Both the position numbers and the translations under genes were made by a program. Positions 1 to 33,849 of a DNA stretch of 64,000 nt are shown here, piece after piece; position 1 is the stretch's first letter; every line of letters begins with the position of its first letter. Origin of the DNA: Portunus trituberculatus (Eukaryota > Arthropoda > Malacostraca > Decapoda > Portunidae). Location: NCBI RefSeq assembly GCF_017591435.1, contig NC_059294.1, forward strand, positions 5,427,001 through 5,491,000, in the 5' to 3' direction. The notes beneath the pieces were generated by a model that was not told the origin of the DNA, ran no database searches, and saw nothing but the letters and a program-made list of their open reading frames with translations.

Positions 1-3723
<3,723 letters not shown>

Positions 3724-4007
3724 GTGCGTCTCCCTGCATTGAATTAACACACTTTCATTCCCTCCCCTTCCCGGCAGAATCGTCTTTGAGTACCAAGAAA
3801 GACTTGCACGTGTGTCTGTGTCTCCCTGCATTGGATTAACACGCTTTCTTTCTCTCTCCTTGCCGGCAGAATCGTCCAAGAGTACCCGAGAAAGACTTGC
3901 AAGAGATCCATATACATGTGTCTGCGTGTTCCTGCATTGAATTAACACGCTTTCCTTCTCTCTTCCTGGCAGAATCGTCCTAAAGTACCCGAGAAAGGTT
4001 GAGCAGG
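3724..4007 (+). repeat. Three tandem ~90-105 bp copies each ending in a splice-acceptor-like site, just upstream of the DUOXA start
   Basis: Copies at about 3724-3811, 3812-3917 and 3918-4007. Each has a 'ctgcattgaattaacac' core, a pyrimidine tract, GGCAG, then AATCGTC and 'gagtacc(c)gagaaag'. The third copy runs straight into the DUOXA ATG. Each copy could act as a 3' splice site for a 5'-untranslated exon, giving alternative leaders. What is seen is the triplication and the acceptor-like sequence; use of the sites is inferred. Confidence 0.75.
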
Positions 4008-21252
<17,245 letters not shown>

Positions 21253-21376
21253 GGTGGCTGGGACACACGTAACTTATACCTTCCCGGAGCCCCGCCAGGT
21301 CCGGGCACCACCGCCTGGAGGCCCTCCCTCTCTCCCTCCGTCACCTGCTGCGGGGTACAAGGGGCATCCGGAATTT

Positions 21377-21457
<81 letters not shown>

Positions 21458-21821
21458 CTATACTTATGTGTTTTGTGGTACGTGATGTGATTTACGCTCT
21501 GTGATTTTAATATAAATGTGTTTTCAGCATCACAGCGAACATTATGAAAATACTGTGATGGCTGTGATGACTGAACTTAATGATGACTAGATACATTGTG
21601 TAGGTGTTCCTCTGTATCTCCAGAACGAAAGCAAACCGGGTAGACTTAACTTATATAAACCAATAAATCCTTATATAATGCTTCCTGATGTAAGATGTTT
21701 GTGTTACACCTTCATTCATGTACGTACGTGTAGTTTTCATATAGACGGAATAATAGCATGTCAAAAATATGCAAGAGATGGGATTAAAAACAACAAAAAA
21801 GAAGCTATGTAGTAATCGCCG

Positions 21822-21857
<36 letters not shown>

Positions 21858-22056
21858 TTACAGACGCCCGCAGGTCAAGGTCACGATATGTTGTCCTGAC
21901 CAGGTATTGATATAAACTTTTCTATGCACAAAGTGTTTTATTCCTCTACACCTCAAGTATTTTCATTGAGTAACAATAATTGGACTTCTAGTAAATGCTG
22001 GTTTTCGGCCAAGCGAAGCTTCTGACACTGGTTCGAATCTAAATCAAGGTGGCTCC

Positions 22057-22098
<42 letters not shown>

Positions 22099-23200
22099 AG
22101 CAAATGGGTTTTTTTTTTTTTTAGAAAATAACTATGAACACATCCATTCAATAAAGTCTGATAACAATAACAATAAACCGTAAACACAAATACAAGGAGG
22201 TTGTATTTTACCTAACAGAGAACGACACAATGCCACGTCATGTAAGTTTTGTGTTCTACTTGTTTTTGGTTTTATTAATTCATAAAAGTTTTCATTTCAG
22301 TACATAGAATCACTGTCTTCCCTGTGTGGCGACGTAGCTGGCGAAACTGATAGGCAGTATCGCTTTTAATCTGACTGGCGTGATGGTTGTGGTGATGACG
22401 ATCAGTTGGTGCCGTTCAGCCTATTGAGACGGGCCGGCACGTTCCTTGCTCTTCCATCCTGCCTTGGAGTCTGTTTTCAAGTGCTTTTTAAGACGGGTCC
22501 CTCCCACAGTGTGACTTATAAAAGTCAAACTTGCCATACACTAAAGTTTACTGATGTGTTTTCATGTTCCGTGGTCAGTAAGCTCATGTTACCTGTTTAT
22601 ACACCGCTGCCAGTCGTACCTGCATCCCAGTTCCCCAGCAGGCCTGGTGTGGTTCTCAGGAAGTCCCTCATCAGGTAAGTGTCCCGTAGCAAACTAGCAT
22701 TCAGACGTAACTCCTGTCTCTGTATCAGCGGTGCTATTCTTGCTTCATGTAGTGCTGAGCGGTGCACCATGTGCAAGGCAGGTAAGTATTTGTGGTGCCA
22801 CTCATCTCAATCGTGACAGTGTTTCGCTTTGAGTCAGTATATGTGGGTTCTTATTTGATGTTCTTGTGAAAAATTCAAGGCCGCTTGTTATGCTTTAAGG
22901 CTGAAGTGATGTATCGCTGTCCGGTACACAGCATATCCTCTCCGCAGGTTAAATCTAACTAATGAGAAGCTTGATGGTGCTTGACAGGCTGAGGTGGACT
23001 CTGGTATACAGTACCTGGAGTCACAATATCAGATCTCAAGAACTTGTCAACCTCCGCCTTGAATTACATTGCTGGGTATCTGGTCATTTTCTTGAATGAA
23101 TCTCCCCACGGTTCCATTTGATTAAGACTAACTGGGATGGAATCATTCTCAACTTTTCATGTCCAATTCTTCCTAATCGCAAAACCCTCCGTTATGCAGT
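21253..23200. other. DUOXA 3' flank, no gene supported
   Basis: Contains (TA)n at 21379-21456, (GT)n at 21823-21856 and (TC)n at 22060-22098. A tRNA-like B box ('ggttcgaatct', ~22010) may mark a decayed SINE. A 90-codon open frame at 22406 has no recognisable content. Confidence 0.6.
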
Positions 23201-23208
23201 GTCTAGTG

Positions 23209-23496
23209 CAGTGGTTCTTAACTTTGTGGGCGCGCCCTCCTATGGGGGCGTCATTTATTTCCAAGAGGGGCGCGAGCCCCAGGGCAAAAATAGGAAATTC
23301 TCTAATTATTTAATTATATTTTCAATTCTCTTAACGAGAGCATGGTCAAGTAATTAGAAGTTTATGAAAAGTACAAAAGTATCACTTTTCCTCTAAAATC
23401 TAGAAAGATATTGTATTCACAGATGCGAGGGAGAGCCGTGGAGGGAAAGACAAATTCCTTGAAGGGGAGTGGTAGTAAAAAGGTTAAGAACCACTG
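23209..23496. mobile_element. hAT-type MITE, 288 bp
   Basis: Terminal inverted repeats CAGTGGTTCTTAACTTTG and the matching AGGTTAAGAACCACTG end, flanked by a perfect 8-bp target duplication GTCTAGTG (23201-23208 and 23497-23504). The 8-bp duplication and CAGTGG end are typical of hAT. No transposase is encoded. Confidence 0.9.
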
Positions 23497-23713
23497 GTCT
23501 AGTGAGACTGCCCAAGAGTCCATGGGGCTGACTCCAGTGTGGGCTGATGGGCTGAGACAGACAGCATACAGCTCGCTCAGCTATTTATTCTTTCTTCGGG
23601 TTGGTCGATAAGTGAGTATCAAAGGAAACGATAAGCTTATGTAAACCCGGTTGTCACACACCGCCCGTGTTCGGAAGATGAGCCCCGAGACCACACGCAT
23701 CTGGGCGCATGGC

Positions 23714-24249
23714 CAGTGCTTCCATGAGTTGATGAAATCCTACCCCAGATTTTTGTCAATTTTACCCTAGATTCGAGTGTTTTACCCTAGATTGTCGAAG
23801 TTGCCCATTAATTGTTGATTAATGCACTCTTATCATACATAAGTTTAAATATTGCCCCCCCACCCCCAAACACACACACAGGACTACACACTACAGCCAC
23901 TACTGTGGCTGCTCTGTGTGGACTCGTCCTCACAAGTGACTGACTTGTGTGTGAACTGTGATCTAACCGTCCGAAGGTCCAAAACGTGTACGCGTAATAG
24001 ACGGGTGAGTGGAGACTGGGGAGAAAGGGGATGGGGTGGGAGGGTGAAGGGATGATACAAGTCACGGGAATGATTGTGTACATGAATCGAACATGAAAGA
24101 GAACCAGCCTGCCACCAGATTGGCACCATTCCAAGCACACAAATCCATAGGACGGCAGATTACCCTAGTTTATGCATTACCCTAAACACTACCCTAAGAA
24201 GGGTCCAATTACCGTAGTTTAGGGTATTTTACCTAAAATGGAAGCACTG
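23714..24249. mobile_element. hAT-type MITE, 536 bp
   Basis: Ends CAGTGCTTCCAT and ATGGAAGCACTG are inverted, flanked by CGCATGGC / TGCATGGC (8 bp, one mismatch). The interior repeats a TACCCTAGATT-like unit. No coding capacity. Confidence 0.8.
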
Positions 24250-24257
24250 TGCATGGC

Positions 24258-25934
24258 ATTAATCTTGGGAAACTACAATCAGATTTTTTATGGGTGATCT
24301 AAATAACCTTAAACCACATTTTCACCAAGTAGTGAGGCAAACCACCAACATCTCTCCCCTGCAACAACTTTGCTCGATGAAGCACATGGGTGAGCCTCTA
24401 TTCGTCTAATGCATAGCTGCATAAGTGACCATTAGATGAATAAATGTATGTGAGGTACACTTGCGCGTAATTCATTATTTATAAAATTTGATATGGGATG
24501 AGTGAGAGACTTTTACTGTGATGAAATACAAAACAGACTCGCACATTAATTATATAGTAACTCCTTAGTTATCACAATGTGCAGCCTAAAATTCCGCCAC
24601 GGCACCGCTCGCACAGTGGTAATCATCTTTCCGGGCATTTGAGCTTACCAAGCCTGTCTCTTTCCCACCCATAATACAATACGCGTCATCTGAGTGAAAC
24701 CTTTGATGCAGATACTTGTGATAGTTTTGGTGCATGTCTATTTGAAGCTTTTATGAATTTATAGCAAGATGTCCTTCCTTGTCTTCACATGATGAAATGA
24801 GCCCCACAGTTATAGATTGCAACATGGCTGAAAGCATCGCTATTTTTCTTCCTTGCTTGAGAGTCATACTGGTGCTCAAGATAATATTCAAGGAAAGGGA
24901 AAACTGCGTCTCAATTAAGACAAAGTAATTAACAATGCTTGGTTGGATAGGTTGCCTTGCCAGTCATGATCACTGAAGAGCAATAACGTTTGTTACCGGA
25001 AAGGGATACCATGAATACCAACTACACAGGTACACATGGTGGGAGAGGAGCTGGCAAGAGTTGTCCGTCTCGGGTGACAAACCAGAGCACAGCTTCAGAC
25101 TTACCAAAGCTGAGAATGGTAGCATTTGATGGTAACGCGAGTAAATACCAGCACTTCCTACTTCCTTTGCTTATGCACCTTGTTCATACACCAATTAGCT
25201 AATTAGCTACCTACTGTTCACTTCATTTTAAGGGAGGAGCTAGATAAAACACGGAAAATTTTATGATAACGTAAATATGTTTGCTTTGTTAATGAGCATT
25301 TCATCCTTCGTGACTGTTATTATGAAGCGATTATCTGAGTGCAGCGGAAGGCAATCCTGAGTGAGTAATCTGTGACGGGTGCTACATTTCGTACACTTGA
25401 AATTCCATTTCCTGGCGTGTTGCGTCATCGCCACTGAGTCACAGCACGCTCCTTCTCCATCCCTTACCCACAAACTACCAGTGTATCTTATTATTCAGCA
25501 TTATACCAGTTCATAAGGGAAGAACAACCGAACATACTCCGTGACTCAACAGCCTTGTTGTGTTCTAGCAATCACCTTGAAATTTAGCTGACTCTTTAAA
25601 CACTGGAGACGTGGCAACGCAGCTCAGGTTTGGCAAGACAGGAATTGTTTAGTGTGTGTCAGCTGGTTGTCAGGGAAGTCATGTGAGTCTCTGCTCCTGA
25701 TTAACTTACATTATTAGCACTTTGTAAAGTTCCATTGACATTTTCCCGGTGGTGCAGAGGCGGGTGAGTGACCGAGGGGTGGCTGGTTGTGGTGACGGAA
25801 GCTTCATCAATGGTGACATTATTAGTGTTTTTGTAGGTTATTAAGGTGATTTTTTTTTTTTTTTATCGAGTATTGTGGAAAATTGTTAATGGTAAGATGA
25901 AATGTAATGTGTGTGTATTTACCTAGTTGTTTAC

Positions 25935-25996
<62 letters not shown>

Positions 25997-26151
25997 TTGT
26001 GAAGAGTCCACCAAAATCATCTAGAAGTGTCCCGGACAGTCATAGTAGTTTAGCCGATAAAAATGGTCAAAATATAGCAGTGAGGCAGGAATGGATTTGC
26101 CTTCATTATATAGTTTCTTGCCACTTCTCTCCTCCTATTACATTGCAACAT

Positions 26152-26224
<73 letters not shown>

Positions 26225-26487
26225 GGCTTGGTAACATAAAACTGACATCAGTTATATTTGTCAGTTAATAATCTTGGTTAATTTAGTGGATTTGATGATC
26301 CCAGCAGTGGCACTGTATGATTGGTGGAAAGTGCTGGACACAGGTGCCAGCAAACAGTACAGTCTTGCTTTGGTGATTCCCTGTGGCTTGTCATCTGTAT
26401 AATATATCATTGTTTTCTTTGTTTCTTTGATCTTTTCTGGGACAGACTTTGAAAAGAACACAAAAAATTTTCTCTTGTTTTTTTCCA
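24258..26487. other. Intergenic or Rubicon 5' intron DNA
   Basis: Apart from the BEL/Pao-like piece, it holds (GT)n at 25937-25994 and (TA)n at 26152-26219. No exon with RUN-domain content was recognised. Confidence 0.55.
25005..25205 (+). mobile_element. Possible BEL/Pao gag-like fragment
   Basis: The translation contains DLPKLRMVAFDGNASKYQHF, resembling the LPKL.LP.F.GDPL.W..F opening of DUF1759 found in BEL/Pao retrotransposon gag. Short and isolated; no LTR or protease seen. Confidence 0.4.
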
Positions 26488-26733
26488 GGTTTCCTTAACC
26501 TTCAGACTTGACTCCAGGGCAAGCTCACCTCCATCATGGGAAATTTAGGGCCCTGACAGAGGCCTTGGCACATGAACCAAGTCATTATGACTACACTAAG
26601 GATGCACACCGCTTCCCTTGAGCTACGATTGATCCAAGTAAAGGATGAATACAGATCTAAAATACACCCATGAAAAGGAGATGCTGGCAAGCAAGTTTAA
26701 AAAATTGTAGAACTGTAAGGCACACTGAAAAGC
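26488..26733 (+). other. Probable 5'-untranslated exon part of the Rubicon gene
   Basis: A good acceptor (pyrimidine tract then CAG) ends at about 26488 and precedes the long first coding exon with no intervening splice signal. The stretch has in-frame stops, so it would be untranslated leader continuous with the first coding exon. One or more upstream untranslated exons would then be expected between 21.3 and 26.4 kb; none is identified. Confidence 0.45.
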
Positions 26734-29700
26734 ATGGAGCATCCCAGCTTGTCTCAAGAGTCAGATGCTAATAAATGCTTAATGGAAGACGCAGGATCTG
26801 GACCTCTCAGGAATAAGGAGGGAAAGTCTCAGATTATCAGCGAACATATAAAGATTGAAGGCCCACCTAGATGCCACAATTCAAAAGCTGTGGGCATCCC
26901 CATGTCTAGGGAAAGTCCAGATGGCAGCTCTGATAGCTGTGAATGGCCAGCTACAAGTCCTGCAAATCACTCAGCAATACTCATGGCAGATGGTTCCCCC
27001 TATCCATCCCGTAATGACTTGCCTTCCGAGTCCAGTTTGCTTCACAATAGAAATATTGGTAAAATTACTGGTGCAAGGCCTAAAGAAGTTTTCCCAGCTC
27101 AGAGACTAAAGCATGAGTTCTCTGACAGAAGTGATGATAGCACTAGACCAGATAATAGTATATCCCCCAGCTTGCTAGAGGTGCATTATGAACAGGACAG
27201 CGGTTGCTATCATTCTCACACAAGTATTCATAGAAGACGAGAATCTCAAGAGTTCAAGGCGCCTCAAGGTAGGCATCGTTCTGGCAGTGGCAAGACGGTG
27301 CATGTTGTTACAGACAGTGACCAGGACAGTGACGATACAGCCAAAGGAATCCAACCACTCTCTTTACGAAGGAGAAGAAGGCAGCCGCCATTCCAGCAAG
27401 TTTCATCTTTATCTGTGAAATCGTTAGTTGACAGTCGAGGAGTTCTGCAGAGTGGCGCTGACCACCATGGCACAAAAGAGAAACATGGTGCAGATCTCCT
27501 CGTGCCATGTATGCTTTGTGATAGTGTGGAAGATTGTTGTCACAAGGGAAATGATTTCAGAGCAACATCACAAAGCTTGGCAAAATCACATTCCACAGTA
27601 GTGACTTGCACTTCCTCTGAGAAGTGTGTTGAAGGCCCTCCACTAATGTCAGCACCTATGCCTGTTAGTCCAACTGCAGACGCTCCGGATGGCATAGCTG
27701 CCAGTGCACCTGCACACAGTATGAGACGTTTCTCAATATCAAGTAAGAGTAAAATGAAGAAGAAGAAGACTCACAGTCGTTCACGATCTGATGGATCCAA
27801 GGAAATAGTTAATAACTTGCAGTTCACTCATTCAAATACAGACCCAGATCTTGAGAAGACGTTAAGCTCCTCCAACTGCATACCTGTTCCAGAGAGGAAG
27901 CGCTTCATGGAGGACGGCGGCCACAGCATAACTCCTGCAGCTGACAATGGATTCTTTCCGCGGCCTCAGCCTGGTCAGAGTCTCATAGAATTTCTTTCTT
28001 CTGAGGAATTTCACAAGCAGCATGCTGCACTTGACAAAGAAAATGCACACTTCAATATATCTGAGGCTGTGATTGCTGCTCTAACACAGGTAAATTTCAT
28101 ACAGCAATATATTCATTAATAATTTTGAAATTATTCAATTATGAAATTATAAACTAGAAGTAGCTGCATAGCCATACATTTTGCTGATTACCTGGATGCA
28201 TACATTTTGTGAGGTTTTTATGCTACATTTTCAGATGCAGTTCAATGCATGGCACCAAAAATTTAGTTCAGGTCCTGGTGCACCAGAAGACAGTGATGAA
28301 GAAATACGCAACCTTCAAGCTCAAATTCAAGAAAAAAGAAGACAGAAACTCTCGGGTGCTACAGCAACACCTTCCATGACCACAACACCCATCCTGGCAA
28401 ACCCTGAAGACAACAGATGGTTTTATGGCTCACCTCCCAAGCCAGAAAGTAAGTAATACCTTGACATTCTCAAAAGATTCCTTGTAATAAGGAAAAACAT
28501 TGAATCCATGCTTGCTTGCTATTTGTAGAAAAATACTGAGCCACTGCACATAGTAACTTCTTTTGTGATGATGTCAAGTACTAGTCAGGTATATATGTCA
28601 TTTTCCTCACCATTCACCAGGTAGAGTTGCTTCTGTCAGTCATGTTGCCTCTAAAATGTCTTCCACTCTTCTCTGTCCACGTACAATTGTGCATCTTCAA
28701 TGTGTTCCAATGTCTCTCCTCATCCAACCACTCCTTCGCATATTATTCCTTCTCTCCTTCTCTTACGTGGTCTTCCAGTGAGCCTCTTGTCCCATGGAGT
28801 CCATTTATAGTGCATCACTGCTGCTCGGTTCTCTTTCATACACGTGACATGTCCATATCACCGTAATTGGGCTCTCTCAGTAAAGGGCAATATCAGTTCC
28901 GTGTCCAGCTCTTCCCTTATGTCATCACTCTGCAGTTTGCCTCAGCATTTCTATTTGTTTTTAAAGATCCCCAAGTAGGATAAAAATACGTGTGTTAAGT
29001 TCATGTTTCTGAACTGTTACATAACTACCATGTCTGGTTTTCAGCAAGTTGAGTATTACATGTGTTGATATTTTGCAGGTACAACTGACTGTAGTGGCAA
29101 TGAGTCACCACCCAGCTCATACTACAATAGTGAGTCAGATCTTGTATCAGACACAGAAGATTTTGGCCAGGAATCTGAAGACTTGGAAGGTAAGACCAAG
29201 ACTGATTGTCGTGCTCTGAGGATTGCACATGGTAATCACTCTCCACACTATAAATCCTTTACAGTCAGGGATAAAAGAGGGTCCTACATTAGAAGGGCAA
29301 CTCATGCCACCCTGGCCAAAACTAAGATAACTGTGTATAGCAGTTTATTGAAATCTTAACCTTCGCCCAGGCGTGGATGAGTCTCCCACCACTTAGGTTG
29401 AAAATCTATACTTACCTACATACATATTAGGTTATATTAAAGTGATAGACTACTACACATTATCTGGAGGGTTTTTCTTTCCTAGGTCTTAACACTTGGT
29501 ACTTGAGAGGAATGACTTTTCCCATGTTATGGACAGTGTATAGAAGCGGTTACATTTTTCAGACACACCCACCGAGTCGTCCATTTCATCGACTAAAGCC
29601 AGAAAGACATCTTTTGACCTCACATCAGCAGAAAAGGTTGCCATCAATTTATTAAAGAATTTCAATGAACAGAGACTTCCCAAAGCCTCTGAATTGGAGT

Positions 29701-30935
29701 GGTTGGTGACTGAAGAAGAAGCTCCTCAAAAGGTAATAATACTTGACTTATTTCCCTTCTGAATCAAAGATGTGCCTCAGATATTTCTCTTCTAACTTCT
29801 CATATGATTATTTGGCCATAGAAATGTTATGTTGTGTATTCTTTATTTTGATTTTTTTTTTTTTTTTTTTTTTTTTTTCCATTAGATTAATAACTTAACA
29901 GTTTTATTTCAATGATGGACTTGTTTATTTATATACTTGCTTACTGTTCCCTTGAATTTTGTAAAATTGTGGATGTTTTACTTACTAAAATACTAACCAT
30001 CCTCACACTAAAAGTTTGAGATGCTGAAATTTAGTCAGAAATGGAGGAAACATAAAATAAGGAAGTAATCAAAAAGCAATTCTCTTCTCATTGCAACAGC
30101 TGCTGCCATTACCAACTAGTATTGCTGTTGGCCCTGAAGATGGATGTGTAATATCACCCACAAAAGTCCTGCCACAGCCTCAGCTGCGGGGTACGTCAGA
30201 CTGGGCTCCACCTCGACCTCAGCTCATCCTTACACTTCTCACCTCCACTAAGTAAGTCTCTTTTCACAATAAAATACTCAGGACTTGTTTTATGTAATCA
30301 TTACACTGTTAAGAAGTTCACTTATGATAGGTATAAAAGTAATAAAGATACATACAGGCAAATTCTTGCTTTAGTTAGTGGACATAGAGTATGAGTAAAC
30401 AGGGAGTCTTGTGAGGCCATGCAAGAGTGGGGGGCATTTAATGAACAAGTTTGAAAGAGCAGTGATGTCTTTAGCATTTTGCCTCTGCTAGTTAGGTGGG
30501 ACGTCAGGAGTATTTTCCTGATTTTCCTTAGAATGACTAATGTTTCCATGTTAAGGTCCATCTCTGTATTTCCACTTGGGAAATTTGACACATTCCATTA
30601 TTTTGACGGTCACTTTCAATCCCATTCAGGGGCAAACACTTCTGTGGGCCTTTTCATAATTACAATTTTTGTTGCCCTTGGCTGGTTCTCCTTACATAAA
30701 AACATTGTTGTTGCAGTCATGTGATCCATGGAGTATCAGAATCTTCCTTACAGTTTATAATTTGCATCTCAAGTACTCTACTTGCTACACTACCATAGAT
30801 AGGTAGATTGAAGATTGATTATTTTTATTCAATAGTATATATTTTTTTTAATATTTTACTTGCAGATATGTATGGAAGAACAGTAAAATAGACTTTTCTT
30901 TCACATTTATTATTTGAAAATAAATAAATAAATAA

Positions 30936-31020
<85 letters not shown>

Positions 31021-32807
31021 TATTGTATTTCTCTGACCATTTTTTTTACATTAATACTCTTATATTCTATCTAACAAGATTTTTGCATTAGAAGTACAAA
31101 AGTATTTCATATTAAAGTGATCTGTTCTGTTGCACTAACTAAAAATTTCAATGTACTATGGCACATGAATTTGTTCAACAGTGGACATGTTTCTTCACTA
31201 ATGAAAAGAAATGAATTGCCTCCACATCATGAAGAAAATCACGGATGATCTAAAGGAACCTGTGTAAATATATAGATATTTAGAATAATCTAGTTGACTT
31301 TCCTAGGAAATACAATGAGCATCATGTTCAATCATTAATAACAATGATACTGCTTCCATGTCAGAAAAGTAGTGCACTTCTAACTACTAATGATTTGCAA
31401 AGATTAGCTCTAAACATTGGCCTGCATGTCTCTTAAATAAATATCTTGACATAATGAAAGTTCACAGATGCAACACATTACCACCTTCCAGCTGTCCATT
31501 TTTCTTTGAGGTCTTTCTTTAACACTTCTACGTCTCTACTTTTACCTCCCCACACTGCTTGTGACCACTTGTGTAATTTGCATTAATAACTAATAGTATT
31601 TCTTCATTCAGGAGATCTGCAATGATGAAGACTCAAGACTGGCGATGTGCTGGCTGTGGGATGAAGGTGTCCGAGCACCTCAGCAGACATTTCCGCTTCT
31701 GTAACTACCTTGGCCGCTATTTTTGCACCACATGCCACAGCAATCAGACCACCATTATTCCTGCCAGAGTAATACAGAAATGGGATTTTAAACCGTAAGT
31801 AGTATGATATCTACCTTAAAAAGTATTTCTCCACTGTCTTCATACATGTCAAAGTTCAGTTACATCAAAGTCCTTAGGCTCAACCTACCAATAAAGAAAT
31901 GTTTTTTCTACATAGGACTTGTATGGGAAGTATTGAATGTTAAATACTCATGTTTATTGCAATAACCTTGATACATACATATAACACGGCAAGGAACAAA
32001 GTTGTTCTTTTTTTACTTTCTAATTTGTAAGAGGGAATGGGAATGTTTTTCTAGTACTATATAGAGTGAGACAAAAATTGGTCAGAAGATTGATCAAGAC
32101 AAAGGTAACCATCTCATTGATCATATGTAAACATTAGGATCAGAGATGGATAATTCCTTTTACAAACCAGCAATTTGGGTTGGTCAACAATACTCTGTCT
32201 TGTAAGAATATTTAACTGATGCACGACTATATTTTCAGATACCCAGTTTCAAACTTTTCCATGGAATTAATTGAAAGCATGAAAAGTGATCCACTGTTTA
32301 ATGTGAGTGCTCTTAACTGTGGCTTATACAAAAAGTGCCGGAATCTACAACAGACTCGTATTTATCGGTTACAACTCTACTATGCATTACCATACATCAA
32401 CACTTGCAGCCGAGCAAACAAGTAAGACTCTAGTAACCTAGTCATTCAAAATCAATCTGCATTCTTTCTATTATTTTTCTTATATATTTCATAATCTTCA
32501 CCTTCATGTAGAAATTATTAAACTTGGCTTCTCTTGACCTAAAGAAGCCTTTAATCTTTTTGCTAAAAATCTGATTATCTGACTGGAGTATGCGACACAA
32601 CATGGAGAAGAATTTAAAGTAAACACATGGATCTTTTCAGTGAGAAGAAATTAATGTATAATAGACCCCAACACTGGGCAAGTGATCCACAAGCATACTC
32701 GCTGGAAGACCTGATATCTGCAAAGAATGGTTCCTTTGTAGGAGAAGTGAAGAAGATAACCAAACTATACATCAATCACATAGCAAAGTGTCAGGTACTG
32801 ATATATA

Positions 32808-32856
<49 letters not shown>

Positions 32857-33455
32857 CTCCAACCAAAAGATTACATTGTAAATTACAGAAATTACAGTCA
32901 TTCTCTCTCTGTAATCTATTGGTGTGTGTGTTACCCTAGTTCTGACAAGAGCCATATTAGGCAGCTTGTGCTGTCCTGTCTCCATATTCAAATTTTCCTT
33001 AAATTTGTGAATTGTTTTAGCTTTATTACACTTTTGGCAAGTAACTCTTGTCATCATCAATGTTCACCAGCACAATGCTTGTTAATTAACTTGGTGCAAA
33101 GATGGTTAGTAAGGCTCTGTCCTACCATAGATACAATAAAAACAAGACTGGTGCCTGTTGTAGCTACATTCTGCCTTTTGGTGGATGTTAACCTACTACA
33201 TAGATAGATTCTTAGTGATAAACCTTTACTTTAATGCCACTCATCTATACCCAAACTACTTTGCAGGTCTGTGCCGGCCAAGGCTTTATATGTGAAATCT
33301 GCGGAGAAGGGGAGCCAATATTTCCATTCCAGTTGGATTCTACGGCATTATGTGCTACTTGCAGTGCATGCTATCATGTTGGCTGCTTCTGTCCTCTTCG
33401 GTGCCCCCGTTGTATTCGACGAGAAACAAGACACTTAACAGAGGAAGCTCCTTAG
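26734..33455 (+). CDS. RUBCN: Rubicon homologue (autophagy regulator), 9 coding exons
   Basis: Coding exons 26734-28089, 28235-28448, 29079-29189, 29563-29732, 30100-30251, 31612-31794, 32239-32421, 32641-32794 and 33267-33455 join in phase to 904 codons (903 aa). Rubicon binds the Beclin1-UVRAG-VPS34 complex and Rab7, and slows autophagosome and endosome maturation. Evidence: the central block GQSLIEFLSSEEF followed by DKENAHFNISEAVIAAL (about residues 410-450); the acidic DSDEEI and basic helix in exon 2; ASELEWLV...EEAPQK in exon 4; SDWAPPRPQLI in exon 5; and a C-terminal Rubicon-homology domain (from about 670) with zinc ligands (CAGCG, CNYLGRYFC, CAGQGFICEICG, CSACYHVGCF, CPRC). The first coding exon is a long Ser-rich, low-order region. 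An in-frame TAA at 26716-26718 precedes the ATG, so no RUN domain can be joined upstream in this frame. Pacer-like paralogy is less likely because the central block fits Rubicon. Confidence 0.9.
28630..28900 (-). mobile_element. Non-LTR (RTE-like) tail fragment in a Rubicon intron
   Basis: The minus strand reads HVTCMKENRAAVMHYKWTPW, then DKRLTGRPRKRRRR. This matches the frequent GHV.RM.ENR..W....R..GRPR.RW signature at the C-terminal end of RTE-like reverse transcriptases. Frameshifted and short. Confidence 0.7.
30939..31018. repeat. (TA)n in a Rubicon intron
   Basis: ~78-bp TA tract. Confidence 0.97.
32807..32856. repeat. (TA)n then (GA)n in a Rubicon intron
   Basis: Compound tract just after exon 8. 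Confidence 0.95.
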
Positions 33456-33849
33456 AATTTGCAAAGTTGTACAGATGTAAACAAGTTCTTTTAATCAAAA
33501 CAATCAGTAAAACATATGTGAACATGTTCTTTTAAAATTCATATATATATCATGCATGAACACAGTTGTAGATCGATCAAGTGGTAAGTTTTAATCCCAG
33601 CAAACAAAAACAAGCCCTGTTGCTGTAGATTTATTATCTTTCAAATGTAATCAGCATGATGATTGATTGATTGCATGCACTACTTCCTAAATTGAAAGTA
33701 GCTCTGGGCACCAAATTAACACCATCTCAGCTTTAGCTTTAGCTTGATTACAGCTAATGTAACGCATTGTTCCTGTAACAAAAGTTGCCTGCCACTCCAG
33801 AATCTCCTTCAAGCAATTTAGATCAAATTGTTTTCCCCTCTGTATGTAA

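Noticed and set aside
22406..22678. 90-codon open frame between DUOXA and Rubicon, considered as an upstream Rubicon exon
   Set aside because: No RUN-domain or other similarity, and it cannot be joined in frame to the first Rubicon coding exon because of the TAA at 26716.
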